A stretch of 47,030 bases of DNA from positions 1 to 47,030 of the forward strand of contig JAPLYB010000037.1 in NCBI GenBank assembly GCA_026395795.1, in the 5' to 3' direction. Each line of letters starts with the position of its first letter. The stretch's first letter is position 1. The stretch comes from Candidatus Pacearchaeota archaeon. Lineage in GTDB: Archaea; Nanobdellota; Nanobdellia; Pacearchaeales; UBA284. The notes under the pieces were generated by a model. It saw only the letters and a program-made list of their open reading frames with translations, did not search any database and had not been told where the DNA came from. Position numbers and translations under genes: made by a program. Shown piece after piece: positions 38,113 to 47,030 of this stretch.

Positions 38113-39111
38113 TCAAATCATCCAATAACTCAATCTTTCTTTGTTTTCAGGAGGAGGTTTTTTGCAATATAACATTAACTTTGCCTCCTGAAAACAAATC
38201 GGACATAGAACAAACCTCTTTCTCCTCTTTTCCCTCAATAATCCATGTTTTATAATTGACTGCTGAACATCATTATTAGTTTTTCTTATCTTCCTTCTTG
38301 AATAACATCCATAATATCTTACAAGCCTTTCATTCTTTTCAGGAATATGCTGTATAATTGCTGAAATAAAATCATGCACGAGCATGATTTTATAGTGGAT
38401 TTTTCCTTTATTATCTTCATAATAAAACTTCACAGCTTCTCCGTTGTAAGCAATTATTCTTGAGTTTGCTATCGCTGGATGCCTTACATACCTTCCAATG
38501 TATCTTGCTAATTGCCTGCTTGATTTTATTTGCTCTGGTCGAACATAAACACAAAAGCCATTAGGATATTTCCTAAAAGCTTCATCAATAATGTTTTTAA
38601 GAAGATATTCTCTCAAAGCATTCAGGATTTCATACTGCCATTTTTTATGCAGGGCATTATAATTAATGTACCTTCCAATTGAAACAAACTTTCCATGAGC
38701 ATAGCCTCCTTCTGTAACAATGCTATGAACATGAGGCTGATATTTTATATCTCTCCCAAATGGATGAATTGTTTCTATGCTTCCTGGCTCAATGTTTTTC
38801 TTGCTCATGCTTGAGAAAAACATTTTCAGTGTTTTATGGACGCAATCCATAAGCACCTTTCTCAGCTTCTTGCTTTGCTTGAAGTAATTCCAGAGCATAT
38901 CCGGAATTCCAAACACCAAATGCCTGTGAACAATTCCTTTGGCAACTTTCTTAGAAAGCATATCTGCCCATCTGTCAGTGTATCTCTTGCCACAGCAAGA
39001 GCATATCCTTGAATTGCATCCAAATGCAACAATAATTTCTTTGTTGCAATGCTCGCAAAAGAAGATGAAGCACCCTCTTTCATGCCCTTTGCATGAAAGC
39101 ATCTTTTCCAC
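38113..39111 (-). CDS. IS91-family-like transposase; coding frame probably extends upstream
   Basis: CEHCNKEIIVAFGCNSRICSCCGKRYTDRW zinc motif; HUH-like YQPHVHSIVTEGGY; RQLARYIGRYVRHPAIANSRI. Upstream in-frame NKNLFSVKQIFQEHWDDYLLYYNVRDVEKLEVEK. Confidence 0.85.
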   Translation of the reverse strand: MEKMLSCKGHERGCFIFFCEHCNKEIIVAFGCNSRICSCCGKRYTDRWADMLSKKVAKGIVHRHLVFGIPDMLWNYFKQSKKLRKVLMDCVHKTLKMFFSSMSKKNIEPGSIETIHPFGRDIKYQPHVHSIVTEGGYAHGKFVSIGRYINYNALHKKWQYEILNALREYLLKNIIDEAFRKYPNGFCVYVRPEQIKSSRQLARYIGRYVRHPAIANSRIIAYNGEAVKFYYEDNKGKIHYKIMLVHDFISAIIQHIPEKNERLVRYYGCYSRRKIRKTNNDVQQSIIKHGLLREKRRKRFVLCPICFQEAKLMLYCKKPPPENKERLSYWMI

Positions 39112-39223
39112 CTCGAGCTTTTCAACATCTCTTACATTATAGTATAGAAGATAGTCATCCCAGTGCTCTTGGAAAATTTGCTTGACTGAGAAAAGGTTTT
39201 TATTTCTCTCTTTTTCTATTATA

Positions 39224-39281
39224 TTTGTGTTGTCATGAATAACAACACAAAGAGGTTAGACCTAATAAGTTTAACCTCTTT
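39224..39281. repeat. Two adjacent hairpins upstream of the IS91-like transposase
   Basis: TTTGTGTTGT/ACAACACAAA (39224..39233 with 39242..39251) and AAAGAGGTTA/TAACCTCTTT (39249..39258 with 39272..39281). Confidence 0.7.
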
Positions 39282-39355
39282 TATAATTTATATACAAATA
39301 ATTAAAAAATTTCCTTATTAGATAACTTTTTAATATTCTATTTCTATGAGATTAC

Positions 39356-41137
39356 ATGGTGCTTAAAAATATTCCTTCGAGTGGAGAAAAGAAGATTACT
39401 GAAAACGCAAAAAAAATTCGTGCCCCAATTGTAACTGTTGCAGGGCATGTTGATCATGGAAAGACAACTTTGCTAGATTCTATTAGAGGGACATGTGTTG
39501 CTTCTAAAGAAGCTGGTGCAATAACTCAGAAGATATCCTTCACATTTGTTCCTTCTAGTGTTGTTGATGAAAGATGCCTCAATGTTTTGAACAAGTTTAA
39601 GATTAAACTCGAAGTTCCAGGATTTTTGTTTATTGATACACCGGGGCATGCTGCGTTTAGCAATTTAAGAAAAATTGGAGGCAGTTTAGCTGATCTTGCT
39701 ATCCTTGTCATTGACATAAATGAGGGAATCAAAGAACAAACACGTGAAACAATAGAAATATTAAAATCGAGCAAGGTGCCGTTTATAGTTGCTTTGAATA
39801 AGGTTGATGCTATCTCTGGATGGAGAAAGTTTTCAGAAAGTTTGATTGAAAATATTGAGAAACAGCCTGATTATGTCAGAAAAGAGTTTGATAAGAAGCT
39901 TTATTCTATCATCGGAGCGATAAATTGTTTTGGGTTTGATTCTGACTTATTTTTTAGGATTTCTAAGTTTGAGAAACAACTTGCTCTTATTCCTTGCTCT
40001 GCCAAAACCAAAGAAGGTTTGCCTGAGTTGATGGCCATGCTTGCTGGACTTGCGCAAAAGTTTTTGAAAGAAAAACTGTCTCTTGGAGAAGAAGCAAAAG
40101 GAACAATCCTTGAAATAAAGAGAGAAAAGGTGACTTACGCAGAGGCAATTTTGTATGATGGGGTTCTAAAAAAAACAGACACCCTTATAATTGCCACACT
40201 TGACAAGGCAATTGATACAAAAATTCGGGCATTGTTCAATGCAGTTCCTTTAGGGAAGGGATTTGAGACAGCTAATGAGGTGTCTGCTGCAACTGGAATA
40301 AGATTGCAGTTTCCTTCCGAAGCAACTGAAAAACTGATTCCCGGAATGCCGTTTATAGTTGCAAAAAAGACTCAGGACATCAATGTTTTAAAAGCGGAGA
40401 TTCAAAAAGAAGTTAATTATGCCATTCAAACAAGCAAAGAGGGAATAATTGCGAAAGCAGACTCTCTTGGTTCTTTAGAAGCATTGCTGTTGTTGTTGAA
40501 AAATGCTGGTTTTAAAATTGCAAAAGCCTCTATTGGAAATGTAACTCAATCAGATGTTTCTCTAGCGAAATCTTTTAATGAAATGAATCAGGTAATTGTT
40601 GGATTTAATGTAGAAGGAGAAGTTGAAAACCAAGATAAGGATATTAAAATAATCTTGAATGATGTTGTTTATCATATTATTGAACAATTACAAGGATGGA
40701 GCAAGGAAAGAGCATTAGAAATTGAGAGGAATAAGCTGCAAAAATTGACATGGCCTGCTAAAATTAAGATTATGCGAAACTGTTGTTTCAGACAAAGTAA
40801 GCCTGCAATATTCGGCGCACGAGTAGAAGCTGGAATTTTGAAATCTGGAACACTCATGATGAATGCTAAAGGTGAAGAGATTGATAGAGTCAAGGGGATA
40901 CAGTCTGAAAATAAAAGTGTTGATAGGGTAAAAACAGGTAAGGAGGTTGCAATTTCTTTTTCAAATGTGACTTTTGGAAGACAGATAAAAGAAGACGAGT
41001 GTCTTTATTCTTCCTTAAACGAGCAGGAATTTCTTGGACTTAAAGAAAATAAAAAGTACTTGAATGGCGATGAAATTTCTTTATTGCAGGAAATCGCTGG
41101 AATCAAAAGAAAACAGAAAGCAACGTGGGGAATCTAA
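39356..41137 (+). CDS. infB: Translation initiation factor aIF5B (IF-2-like)
   Basis: PIVTVAGHVDHGKTTLLDSIRGTCVASKEAGAITQKI; FLFIDTPGHAAFSNLRKIGG; ALNKVDAI. Confidence 0.95.
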   Translation: MVLKNIPSSGEKKITENAKKIRAPIVTVAGHVDHGKTTLLDSIRGTCVASKEAGAITQKISFTFVPSSVVDERCLNVLNKFKIKLEVPGFLFIDTPGHAAFSNLRKIGGSLADLAILVIDINEGIKEQTRETIEILKSSKVPFIVALNKVDAISGWRKFSESLIENIEKQPDYVRKEFDKKLYSIIGAINCFGFDSDLFFRISKFEKQLALIPCSAKTKEGLPELMAMLAGLAQKFLKEKLSLGEEAKGTILEIKREKVTYAEAILYDGVLKKTDTLIIATLDKAIDTKIRALFNAVPLGKGFETANEVSAATGIRLQFPSEATEKLIPGMPFIVAKKTQDINVLKAEIQKEVNYAIQTSKEGIIAKADSLGSLEALLLLLKNAGFKIAKASIGNVTQSDVSLAKSFNEMNQVIVGFNVEGEVENQDKDIKIILNDVVYHIIEQLQGWSKERALEIERNKLQKLTWPAKIKIMRNCCFRQSKPAIFGARVEAGILKSGTLMMNAKGEEIDRVKGIQSENKSVDRVKTGKEVAISFSNVTFGRQIKEDECLYSSLNEQEFLGLKENKKYLNGDEISLLQEIAGIKRKQKATWGI

Positions 41138-41199
41138 AATAGTAATTCTAAAGTAGTTAAAAGAGAAACGTTTATAAAGAAAGAACTCTCTAAGAGAAC

Positions 41200-41628
41200 A
41201 TGTCTGAATATCTTACTATTGAACAAAGAACGGATTTGGTGGGTTGGTTTGGAAAAAAGTTATTGGAACACAAATTAGATGAGATTCCTAGAAATATGGT
41301 CAACTTTGCTCTTGCTATAAACGAAGGTGAATTTAAACACGTGCCTCTGGAAAGAAGGGCGATTTATGCAACCGCAGCAGCAGATATGGCAGAAAGTGTT
41401 CGCCAATTACTTATTAAACAAGACGTAAAAGTAGTTGCTCTTCCAAACGATGGTTTTGAAACAGAGGTCTTAAAACAATTTTGGCCAATGTATGATGATG
41501 GAACTGTTGGAAATTTGCTTTCTGGAACTGAATTTTTAATGGCTATGTTAGGTCTAACTTATAATGTCTATATGGAGGATCGTAGATATAGGGACACTCC
41601 AATTACAACCCCTGTTAAGCAAAACTAG
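41200..41628 (+). CDS. Hypothetical protein
   Basis: 142-aa ORF between aIF5B and S6e. Confidence 0.5.
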   Translation: MSEYLTIEQRTDLVGWFGKKLLEHKLDEIPRNMVNFALAINEGEFKHVPLERRAIYATAAADMAESVRQLLIKQDVKVVALPNDGFETEVLKQFWPMYDDGTVGNLLSGTEFLMAMLGLTYNVYMEDRRYRDTPITTPVKQN

Positions 41629-41689
41629 ATATTTTAATAATTTCTTTTCTTTCCGCAACCTTTTTAAACATTCTTAAACAAGATTTAAC

Positions 41690-42121
41690 ATGACAATCAA
41701 ATTAGACATCGGAGACCCTAAAAGCAAAAAAACTTTTCATGCAGAAACAGCTAGTGTTGCTTTTATTGGGAAAAGAATCGGAGAAAGTATAAAAGGAGAC
41801 ACGATAAATGAGTTTGCTGATCTTTCTGATTATGAATTTATTATTACTGGATTTTCTCACATGTCTGGGATACCTGGACTAAAAAAAGTTCAAGGGTCAA
41901 ACCTAAGAAAGATGCTTATGACTAGAGGAAAAGGAATGAAAACCAAGAAACCTCAAGGGTTGAGATTAAAAAAGACAGTTCATGGAAATACGATTACAGA
42001 ACAAATTGTTCAGATTAATTTAAAAGTTTCTAAATCAGGCGAAAAAACATTGCCCAAGGTGTTCGGAAAAGAAGAAGTCAAGGAAGAAGTTAAAGAAGCT
42101 ACCATAACTTCTGCTTCTTAA
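41690..42121 (+). CDS. rps6e: 30S ribosomal protein S6e
   Basis: TIKLDIGDPKSKKTFHAE...GKRIGESIKGDTI...YEFIITGFSHMSGIPGLKKVQGSNLRKMLMTRGKGMKTKKPQGLRLKKTVHGNTI. Confidence 0.94.
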   Translation: MTIKLDIGDPKSKKTFHAETASVAFIGKRIGESIKGDTINEFADLSDYEFIITGFSHMSGIPGLKKVQGSNLRKMLMTRGKGMKTKKPQGLRLKKTVHGNTITEQIVQINLKVSKSGEKTLPKVFGKEEVKEEVKEATITSAS

Positions 42122-42230
42122 AAGAATAATTTTTCTTAAATAATTTTCAAGTATAAATGGGGCAGCTCTTTGTTTTCTTGCTTTTGCTGTCACTGGGCAG
42201 GAGCGAAAGGTTTATAAGTCTCTGTGATTA

Positions 42231-42743
42231 ATGAAAAGTACAATGGCAGGAAAAGATTATGCAGATAGTGGGGGGGTATTGACCTTAGAACCTTTTGTGG
42301 AGTTAACTCTGAAAGCACTTTCTTTAATGTATAGTCGTGGAATTCCAAGATTAGACGTTCTTGCAATGAGTGGAGATTATCAATCTGCAATCAAAACTGT
42401 TAGAGCTCATTTAGCATTGGTTGCTAAGTATGTACCTCGGGAAATAACTTCCGAAAGAGATTTTGTAAAAGGACCAACAGATGAAGAATTAATTATGTTT
42501 AATCACGGGAGAGATCTTGCAAGATTAATCGAGATTAATACAGATGAAGGCAATTCGGGAGCTTATAAAAGATTAGATCAATTAACACTTGCGTTAGCTA
42601 GTCTTGGTGGATTAGATTGTGCTTCTAATCCAAGTGCAGAAACTTTTAGATTATTGATAAAGGAATTTGCAGTTCCTTATAGGATTGCTTTGATGTTAGC
42701 AAAAGCAGAAACAACCCAAGCAGACCGAGTTGATCAACAATAA
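42231..42743 (+). CDS. Hypothetical protein
   Basis: 170-aa ORF immediately upstream of aIF2-gamma. Confidence 0.5.
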   Translation: MKSTMAGKDYADSGGVLTLEPFVELTLKALSLMYSRGIPRLDVLAMSGDYQSAIKTVRAHLALVAKYVPREITSERDFVKGPTDEELIMFNHGRDLARLIEINTDEGNSGAYKRLDQLTLALASLGGLDCASNPSAETFRLLIKEFAVPYRIALMLAKAETTQADRVDQQ

Positions 42744-42773
42744 TCTTAAAAACCCCCGTTCTTTTTGTGTTAA

Positions 42774-43988
42774 ATGATTACTAAACAACCTGTATTGAAT
42801 ATTGGACTTGTGGGACATATCGATCATGGAAAAACGACTGTTTTGTATCATCTCACAGGAGTCTGGGCTGACAAACATTCTGAAGAATTAAAGAGAGGAA
42901 TAACAATCAAGCTAGGATATGCTGATGTAATTATTCACAAATGTACAAAATGTAATCAGTATGCCATAAAAAAAACATGTTCTTGCGGAGGCGTTGCAGA
43001 GCCTGTTAAGTATGTTAGTTTTATCGATGCTCCGGGGCATGAGATGCTTATGGCAACTATGCTTGGAGGAGCAGCCATAATTGATGTTGCTCTTTTGACA
43101 ATCGCTGCAAATGAACCTTTCCCTCAGCCACAAACAAAAGAACATTTGCTTGCTCTTGAATGCAAAGGTGTTAAACAGATTATAATCCTGCAGAACAAAA
43201 TAGATTTAGTTACAAAAGAAAAAGCAATTGAACAGTATAAAAAAATTAAAGAATTTGTTAAAGGAAGTGTTGCTGAAAATGCAAGAATTATTCCGATATG
43301 TGCACAGCAAGATGTTAACATAGACCAGATTTTGGAAGAGATTAATACAATTGAAAGTCCTAAGAGAGACACGGAAAGCAAACCTTTGTTCTTAATCGCA
43401 AGAACTTTTGATATTAACAGACCTGGAACTGAGATAAAAGATTTGCAGGGGGGAGTTTTAGGAGGAATCCTGAAATCAGGAAAGTTGAAGATAGGAGATA
43501 TAATTGAGATTAAACCAGGAGAAAGTTTGAAGAAAAAAGACCAAACAATATACAAAACAGTAAAGACAAAGATAATCGCATTGCGTGCTGGAAAAAATGA
43601 ATTGCAAGAAGTAACTCCTTCTGGATCTTTAGCAATACAAACTGCTTTAGATCCATTTATGACAAAATCAGATGGACTTGTAGGATGTGTTGCTGGTTTA
43701 GACAATTCACTGCCAGAAATTTCTTATACTCTTAAGTTAAAAACAACATTATTCAAAGAAATTGTCGGAGCGAAAGAACAATTAAAAATAGATCCTCTTA
43801 AAACAAGTGAATTTTTGATGTTGAGTGTTAATACAAGCACGACAATAGGAAAAGTTATGAAAATGAAAGGCAATGAAGTTGAGCTTGCTTTGAAAATTCC
43901 TGTTCTGCCTTTCAAAGGAGACAGAGTTGGACTAGCAAGAAATTATCAAAGCCATTGGAGATTAGTTGGTTGGGGAGAAATTCTTTAA
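42774..43988 (+). CDS. eif2g: Translation initiation factor aIF2 subunit gamma
   Basis: NIGLVGHIDHGKTTVLYHLTGVWADKHSEELKRGITIKLGYAD; zinc knuckle CTKCNQYAIKKTCSCGG; RTFDINRPGTEIKDLQGGVLGGIL. Confidence 0.97.
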   Translation: MITKQPVLNIGLVGHIDHGKTTVLYHLTGVWADKHSEELKRGITIKLGYADVIIHKCTKCNQYAIKKTCSCGGVAEPVKYVSFIDAPGHEMLMATMLGGAAIIDVALLTIAANEPFPQPQTKEHLLALECKGVKQIIILQNKIDLVTKEKAIEQYKKIKEFVKGSVAENARIIPICAQQDVNIDQILEEINTIESPKRDTESKPLFLIARTFDINRPGTEIKDLQGGVLGGILKSGKLKIGDIIEIKPGESLKKKDQTIYKTVKTKIIALRAGKNELQEVTPSGSLAIQTALDPFMTKSDGLVGCVAGLDNSLPEISYTLKLKTTLFKEIVGAKEQLKIDPLKTSEFLMLSVNTSTTIGKVMKMKGNEVELALKIPVLPFKGDRVGLARNYQSHWRLVGWGEIL

Positions 43989-43991
43989 AAT

Positions 43992-44839
43992 TTATTTCAT
44001 TTCTGGATGTCGATCAGATAAATACGCTACTAAGGCACTTGACACTCTTTCATTTGCATGAATCCCATAAACCCATCTTTCAAAAGTTATAGGGTCGTCT
44101 GTTGTTATCAGAGTTCCTCTTAGACTTAGGTTCCCATCTGAAAGAAGAGTGCCCCTATAAAATGTACCTGCGTCACTTAAACCGAAAACATGAGGTGTGC
44201 CATCAATAGAGATAGTTACTCTGTTTTCTTCTTTAAATTCCCTTTCCCTTTGAGATAACGTTTCTGCATCATCTGTTTGTGTAATACCCCCCATAAACCC
44301 CCAAGCAGGAGGCGATAACCAACCGGGAAACCCAACAACGTGTGGCCCTCTTACAATGTCTTCGTAGTTCCATCCTTTAAATTTGTCTTTTAGGGAAGGC
44401 CCGCTGTTATATCAACGATATCAGGATAGGTTCTGCTTTTACTAAAATAAGATACAGTAGCAACAAAATCTGCTTCTTTAGGATGTTCTTGTTCTTCTTC
44501 GACTAGTGAAACTGTTCCAAAAACAATTTTTCTTACTTCATTGACTATTCTTTCTGGTTTGATAGTTCTTACAACTGCACCAGTCGTATCTCTAAGAGTA
44601 GCATGAATTGTAACTCCTTCATGTCTAGTTCCAAGTCTCCTTAAATTTCTTTCTTTAATTTTTCTTGAATCTCCAAAGAACATTAATGCCATCTCTTCAA
44701 CTGGAGAATAAACTTCGCCTAGTTTGGAAATTCGATAACCATCATAATTTAATTGAACGGTGTCATAAGAAAATGGATAAACGTTTGTGTGCAGTCCAGA
44801 ACATCTTAGTCTATCACTGATGTGTTCGAATAGTGGCAT
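43992..44839 (-). pseudogene. Hypothetical protein, apparently one gene split by a frameshift (ORFs 43992..44294 and 44390..44839)
   Basis: The downstream frame is open through the 95-nt gap (PSLKDKFKGWNYEDIVRGPHVVGFPGWLSPPAWGFMGGITQ) without a start codon and overlaps the upstream ORF end ...DITAGLP*. Confidence 0.6.
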
Positions 44840-44904
44840 TTTATTTTTTAAAATACTAATCTTTTAGTAATTTTACTGTAGTAACTTTTGCCTTTTAAAT
44901 CTTT

Positions 44905-45687
44905 TTATTTTTTCCTCCATAGGATTATCTTGCTTGTTATAAATGTCACGAGCAAAATCCATTGGCTTTCTGCTAGTCCTAAGAAATAATTTTGATAAAC
45001 CCTTAAGAAATCATTGAAAAATCTGAAGAAAGAATATAAAATTAAGAAGCAGAGGAATAATGCGCCATTTTTATTTAATAATTTCTTGAACTTTGTTAAT
45101 TTTGCATCTGGATTCTCTTTTATTTTTTTAAACCAAATTAATAATCCGAAGATAACTAAACAATAAAGTGTTTCATATAACTGAGTTGGATGTCTTAAGA
45201 TATCTCCGGCAACTTGAATTGCCCATGGAAGGCTCGAGGCAATTCCAAAATCATCCCAATTTAGGAAACAGCCAATCCTGGCAATCGCAAGTCCTAATGC
45301 AAGATAAGGTGCAACAGTATCTAAAATTTGACTGAAGCGAATTTTGTCTTTGTTCTTCTTGCAGTAGAGCCACACAAAGAGAATAGAGAGGATAATTCCC
45401 CCATAACTTGTTTCTCCCCCTTTTCCAAATGCGAGAATTTCCAAGGGTTTAGAAATAAAATAAGAAAGATTCTCAAAAATAAAAAATAATCTTCCTCCGA
45501 TTATCGCTCCTAAAAGAATGAGCAGAAGGATGCTCCAGATTGTGTTCTCTTCTATCCCTCTTTTTCTTGCTTCTCGAAAAAATAGTATGGATGTAATAAG
45601 AAATGCCAAGACAAAGAATGCTCCCCAAGTGTAAATTGTAAAATTTCCAATCTTAAGCAGATAATGAATTGGTGTTAGTGGAATCAT
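44905..45687 (-). CDS. lgt: Prolipoprotein diacylglyceryl transferase (Lgt)-like
   Basis: GAIIGGRLFFIFE; GGETSYGGIILSIL; LGLAIARIGCFLNWDDFG; SLPWAIQ...RHPTQLYETLY; polytopic. Confidence 0.88.
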   Translation of the reverse strand: MIPLTPIHYLLKIGNFTIYTWGAFFVLAFLITSILFFREARKRGIEENTIWSILLLILLGAIIGGRLFFIFENLSYFISKPLEILAFGKGGETSYGGIILSILFVWLYCKKNKDKIRFSQILDTVAPYLALGLAIARIGCFLNWDDFGIASSLPWAIQVAGDILRHPTQLYETLYCLVIFGLLIWFKKIKENPDAKLTKFKKLLNKNGALFLCFLILYSFFRFFNDFLRVYQNYFLGLAESQWILLVTFITSKIILWRKK

Positions 45688-45790
45688 TAATAAAACTATA
45701 GAAGAGGACTTAAATATTTCTTGTATAATTGTTTAGTAGTAACAAAAGAAAAGATTTATAAATAAAAATTGCTTTGTATGAATCTAAAAA

Positions 45791-46525
45791 ATGTCATCAA
45801 AAATTTTAGTCTGTGGGCTTGTTGCTTTACTTGCTTGTTCTCCAAGACATGAAACTGGAAATGTTCATGCTGTTAATATGACCCAAGCATCTCAAAAAGC
45901 ATATAATGGGCAATATGATTATGTTACAGTCCATAGTGCTGGTTCTGTAGCAGAAGATCATCTGAGACAGTTTACTGCATTAACACTTTATAGAACGAAT
46001 GTTTTAAGAAATCCTCAATCTGTTTTGTTTCTTGACGGTTATGAATGCAGGGGAAGAAGTCTCGAGCAGACATTTGTGGAAGATGAAAGACTTGTTGATC
46101 AAATGAAACATTTCCCAGATTCAGAGCATTTAGAAATTGCTCATGCACACAACACTCCAGCAAATACTCAAAGATTAAGAGAAAGAGGACATCAAGAAAA
46201 ATTGAAAATTTTAATTGTTACTTCTGACTATCATGCTCCGAGAGTTGCACAAACAACAGGATATTATTTTACAGAAAACATGCCAGAACAAATTGATGTT
46301 TTAGGAATTAATTCTGGAAGAGCAGACATGAAAGTTTTAGCAAAAGAATTTTTTGCAAGATGGCAAACTTGGGCAATTTTTAAACATTTAGAAAAAGGTT
46401 CTAATCCAGAGAAGTTAACTCAAGCATATGATACACAAATTTATAATGTTATTGATGGAGCTCTTGTAAAAAAGCCCTTACTTGAACAAGGAAGAATATT
46501 CTTAAGAGAATATTTGAGGAGATAA
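45791..46525 (+). CDS. Predicted lipoprotein with DUF218 (YdcF/SanA-like) domain
   Basis: Signal MSSKILVCGLVALLAC|SPRHE with lipobox LLAC; DUF218-like ILIVTSDYHAPRVAQTTGYYF. Confidence 0.75.
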   Translation: MSSKILVCGLVALLACSPRHETGNVHAVNMTQASQKAYNGQYDYVTVHSAGSVAEDHLRQFTALTLYRTNVLRNPQSVLFLDGYECRGRSLEQTFVEDERLVDQMKHFPDSEHLEIAHAHNTPANTQRLRERGHQEKLKILIVTSDYHAPRVAQTTGYYFTENMPEQIDVLGINSGRADMKVLAKEFFARWQTWAIFKHLEKGSNPEKLTQAYDTQIYNVIDGALVKKPLLEQGRIFLREYLRR

Positions 46526-46555
46526 GTTTTAAATAATATTCCTTCTTGAAGATTT

Positions 46556-46843
46556 ATGCGAAAACATTTGCGAAAAATAAGAGGGAAGTCAGTTGTAACA
46601 AAAAGAGAGGTTATTGCTGATTTGATTTTCCTTGCAATATCTGCTTTTATCTCACTCATAATAATCTTCTTATTTGATATTCATAGAAGTTTTTACGAAT
46701 GGCCGATTCAATTATCTTTCTTGTTTAAGACGCCGGGGCCATATGTTTTCTTTGGATTTATTGGAACGCTTGTAGGATTTTTCTTGATAAAACTTTTTCT
46801 ATTAGGTGTAAAAGAAGAGGGAATTGGAAAAAGAAAAAGATAA
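46556..46843 (+). CDS. Small membrane protein
   Basis: Two hydrophobic helices (LIFLAISAFISLIIIFLF; YVFFGFIGTLVGFFLIKLF). Confidence 0.55.
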   Translation: MRKHLRKIRGKSVVTKREVIADLIFLAISAFISLIIIFLFDIHRSFYEWPIQLSFLFKTPGPYVFFGFIGTLVGFFLIKLFLLGVKEEGIGKRKR

Positions 46844-46891
46844 TTTCTTTTTTCTCCTCGATGACATGCAAAGCTTTTTAAGTTTTTCCAA

Positions 46892-47030
46892 CTGTGTTAT
46901 CCCGTTATTATTTCCTAACGATACATTTTCTCGGGTTTTCATTTTCTCATTTTTCTTATAAAAGCTTGTGACGGTGTTTCTAGTTCATCAAACTTTAAAG
47001 ATTTATGCGGCTTAACATCATTGTACCAAC
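46892..47030 (-). mobile_element. 3' end of the same IS element, inverted copy; transposase C-terminus at 46939..47028
   Basis: Exact reverse complement of 1..139. Likely IS terminus reads CTGTGTTATCCCGTTATTATTTCC. Confidence 0.8.

Noticed and set aside
38862-39128. 88-aa ORF overlapping the IS91-like transposase N-terminus
   Set aside because: The transposase frame in the same region shows conserved zinc-binding residues; this alternate frame does not.
43124-43705. 193-aa minus-strand ORF opposite aIF2-gamma
   Set aside because: Fully antisense to a confident conserved gene; likely spurious.
1-47030. Window as a 47-kb composite transposon or linear replicon with terminal inverted repeats
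   Set aside because: Terminal repeats encode a transposase C-terminus and the interior is largely housekeeping; a contig broken at IS copies is simpler.
1-47030. CRISPR array or cas genes
   Set aside because: No regularly spaced direct repeats and no Cas-like proteins seen; the AT-rich stretches are simple composition.

Overview
AT-rich archaeal chromosomal window, probably from a DPANN-type lineage (inference). Archaeal markers are aIF2-gamma, aIF5B, ribosomal protein S6e, an archaeal-type CCA-adding enzyme and AMP phosphorylase. Positions 1-14 kb carry a type IV pilus-like locus. It has several class III-signal pilin-like proteins on the minus strand, including a 1223-aa VWA protein with a repeat module inside the VWA fold. 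The divergent plus-strand arm has a cyclophilin/TM/coiled-coil/wHTH fusion, a secretion ATPase, two TadC/FlaJ-like proteins and a KaiC-like ATPase. An insertion sequence (TIR plus 9-bp TSD) now separates the KaiC-like gene from the rest. Positions 15-26 kb hold tRNA-Gly(CCC), a LAGLIDADG endonuclease fused in frame to MetRS, tRNA-Val(CAC), and an anaerobic RNR cluster nrdG-nrdD-nrdR with an intein in NrdD. Positions 26-47 kb hold a Kef-like antiporter, a RelE-type toxin-antitoxin pair, CCA-adding enzyme, PHP protein, AMP phosphorylase, AI-2E-family permease, GlmS, an IS91-like transposase, aIF5B, S6e, aIF2-gamma, and a bacterial-type Lgt divergent from a lipobox-bearing DUF218-like protein. 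The two window ends are identical 139-bp inverted copies of the 3' end of one IS element. All calls come from reading the sequence; no database search was run.
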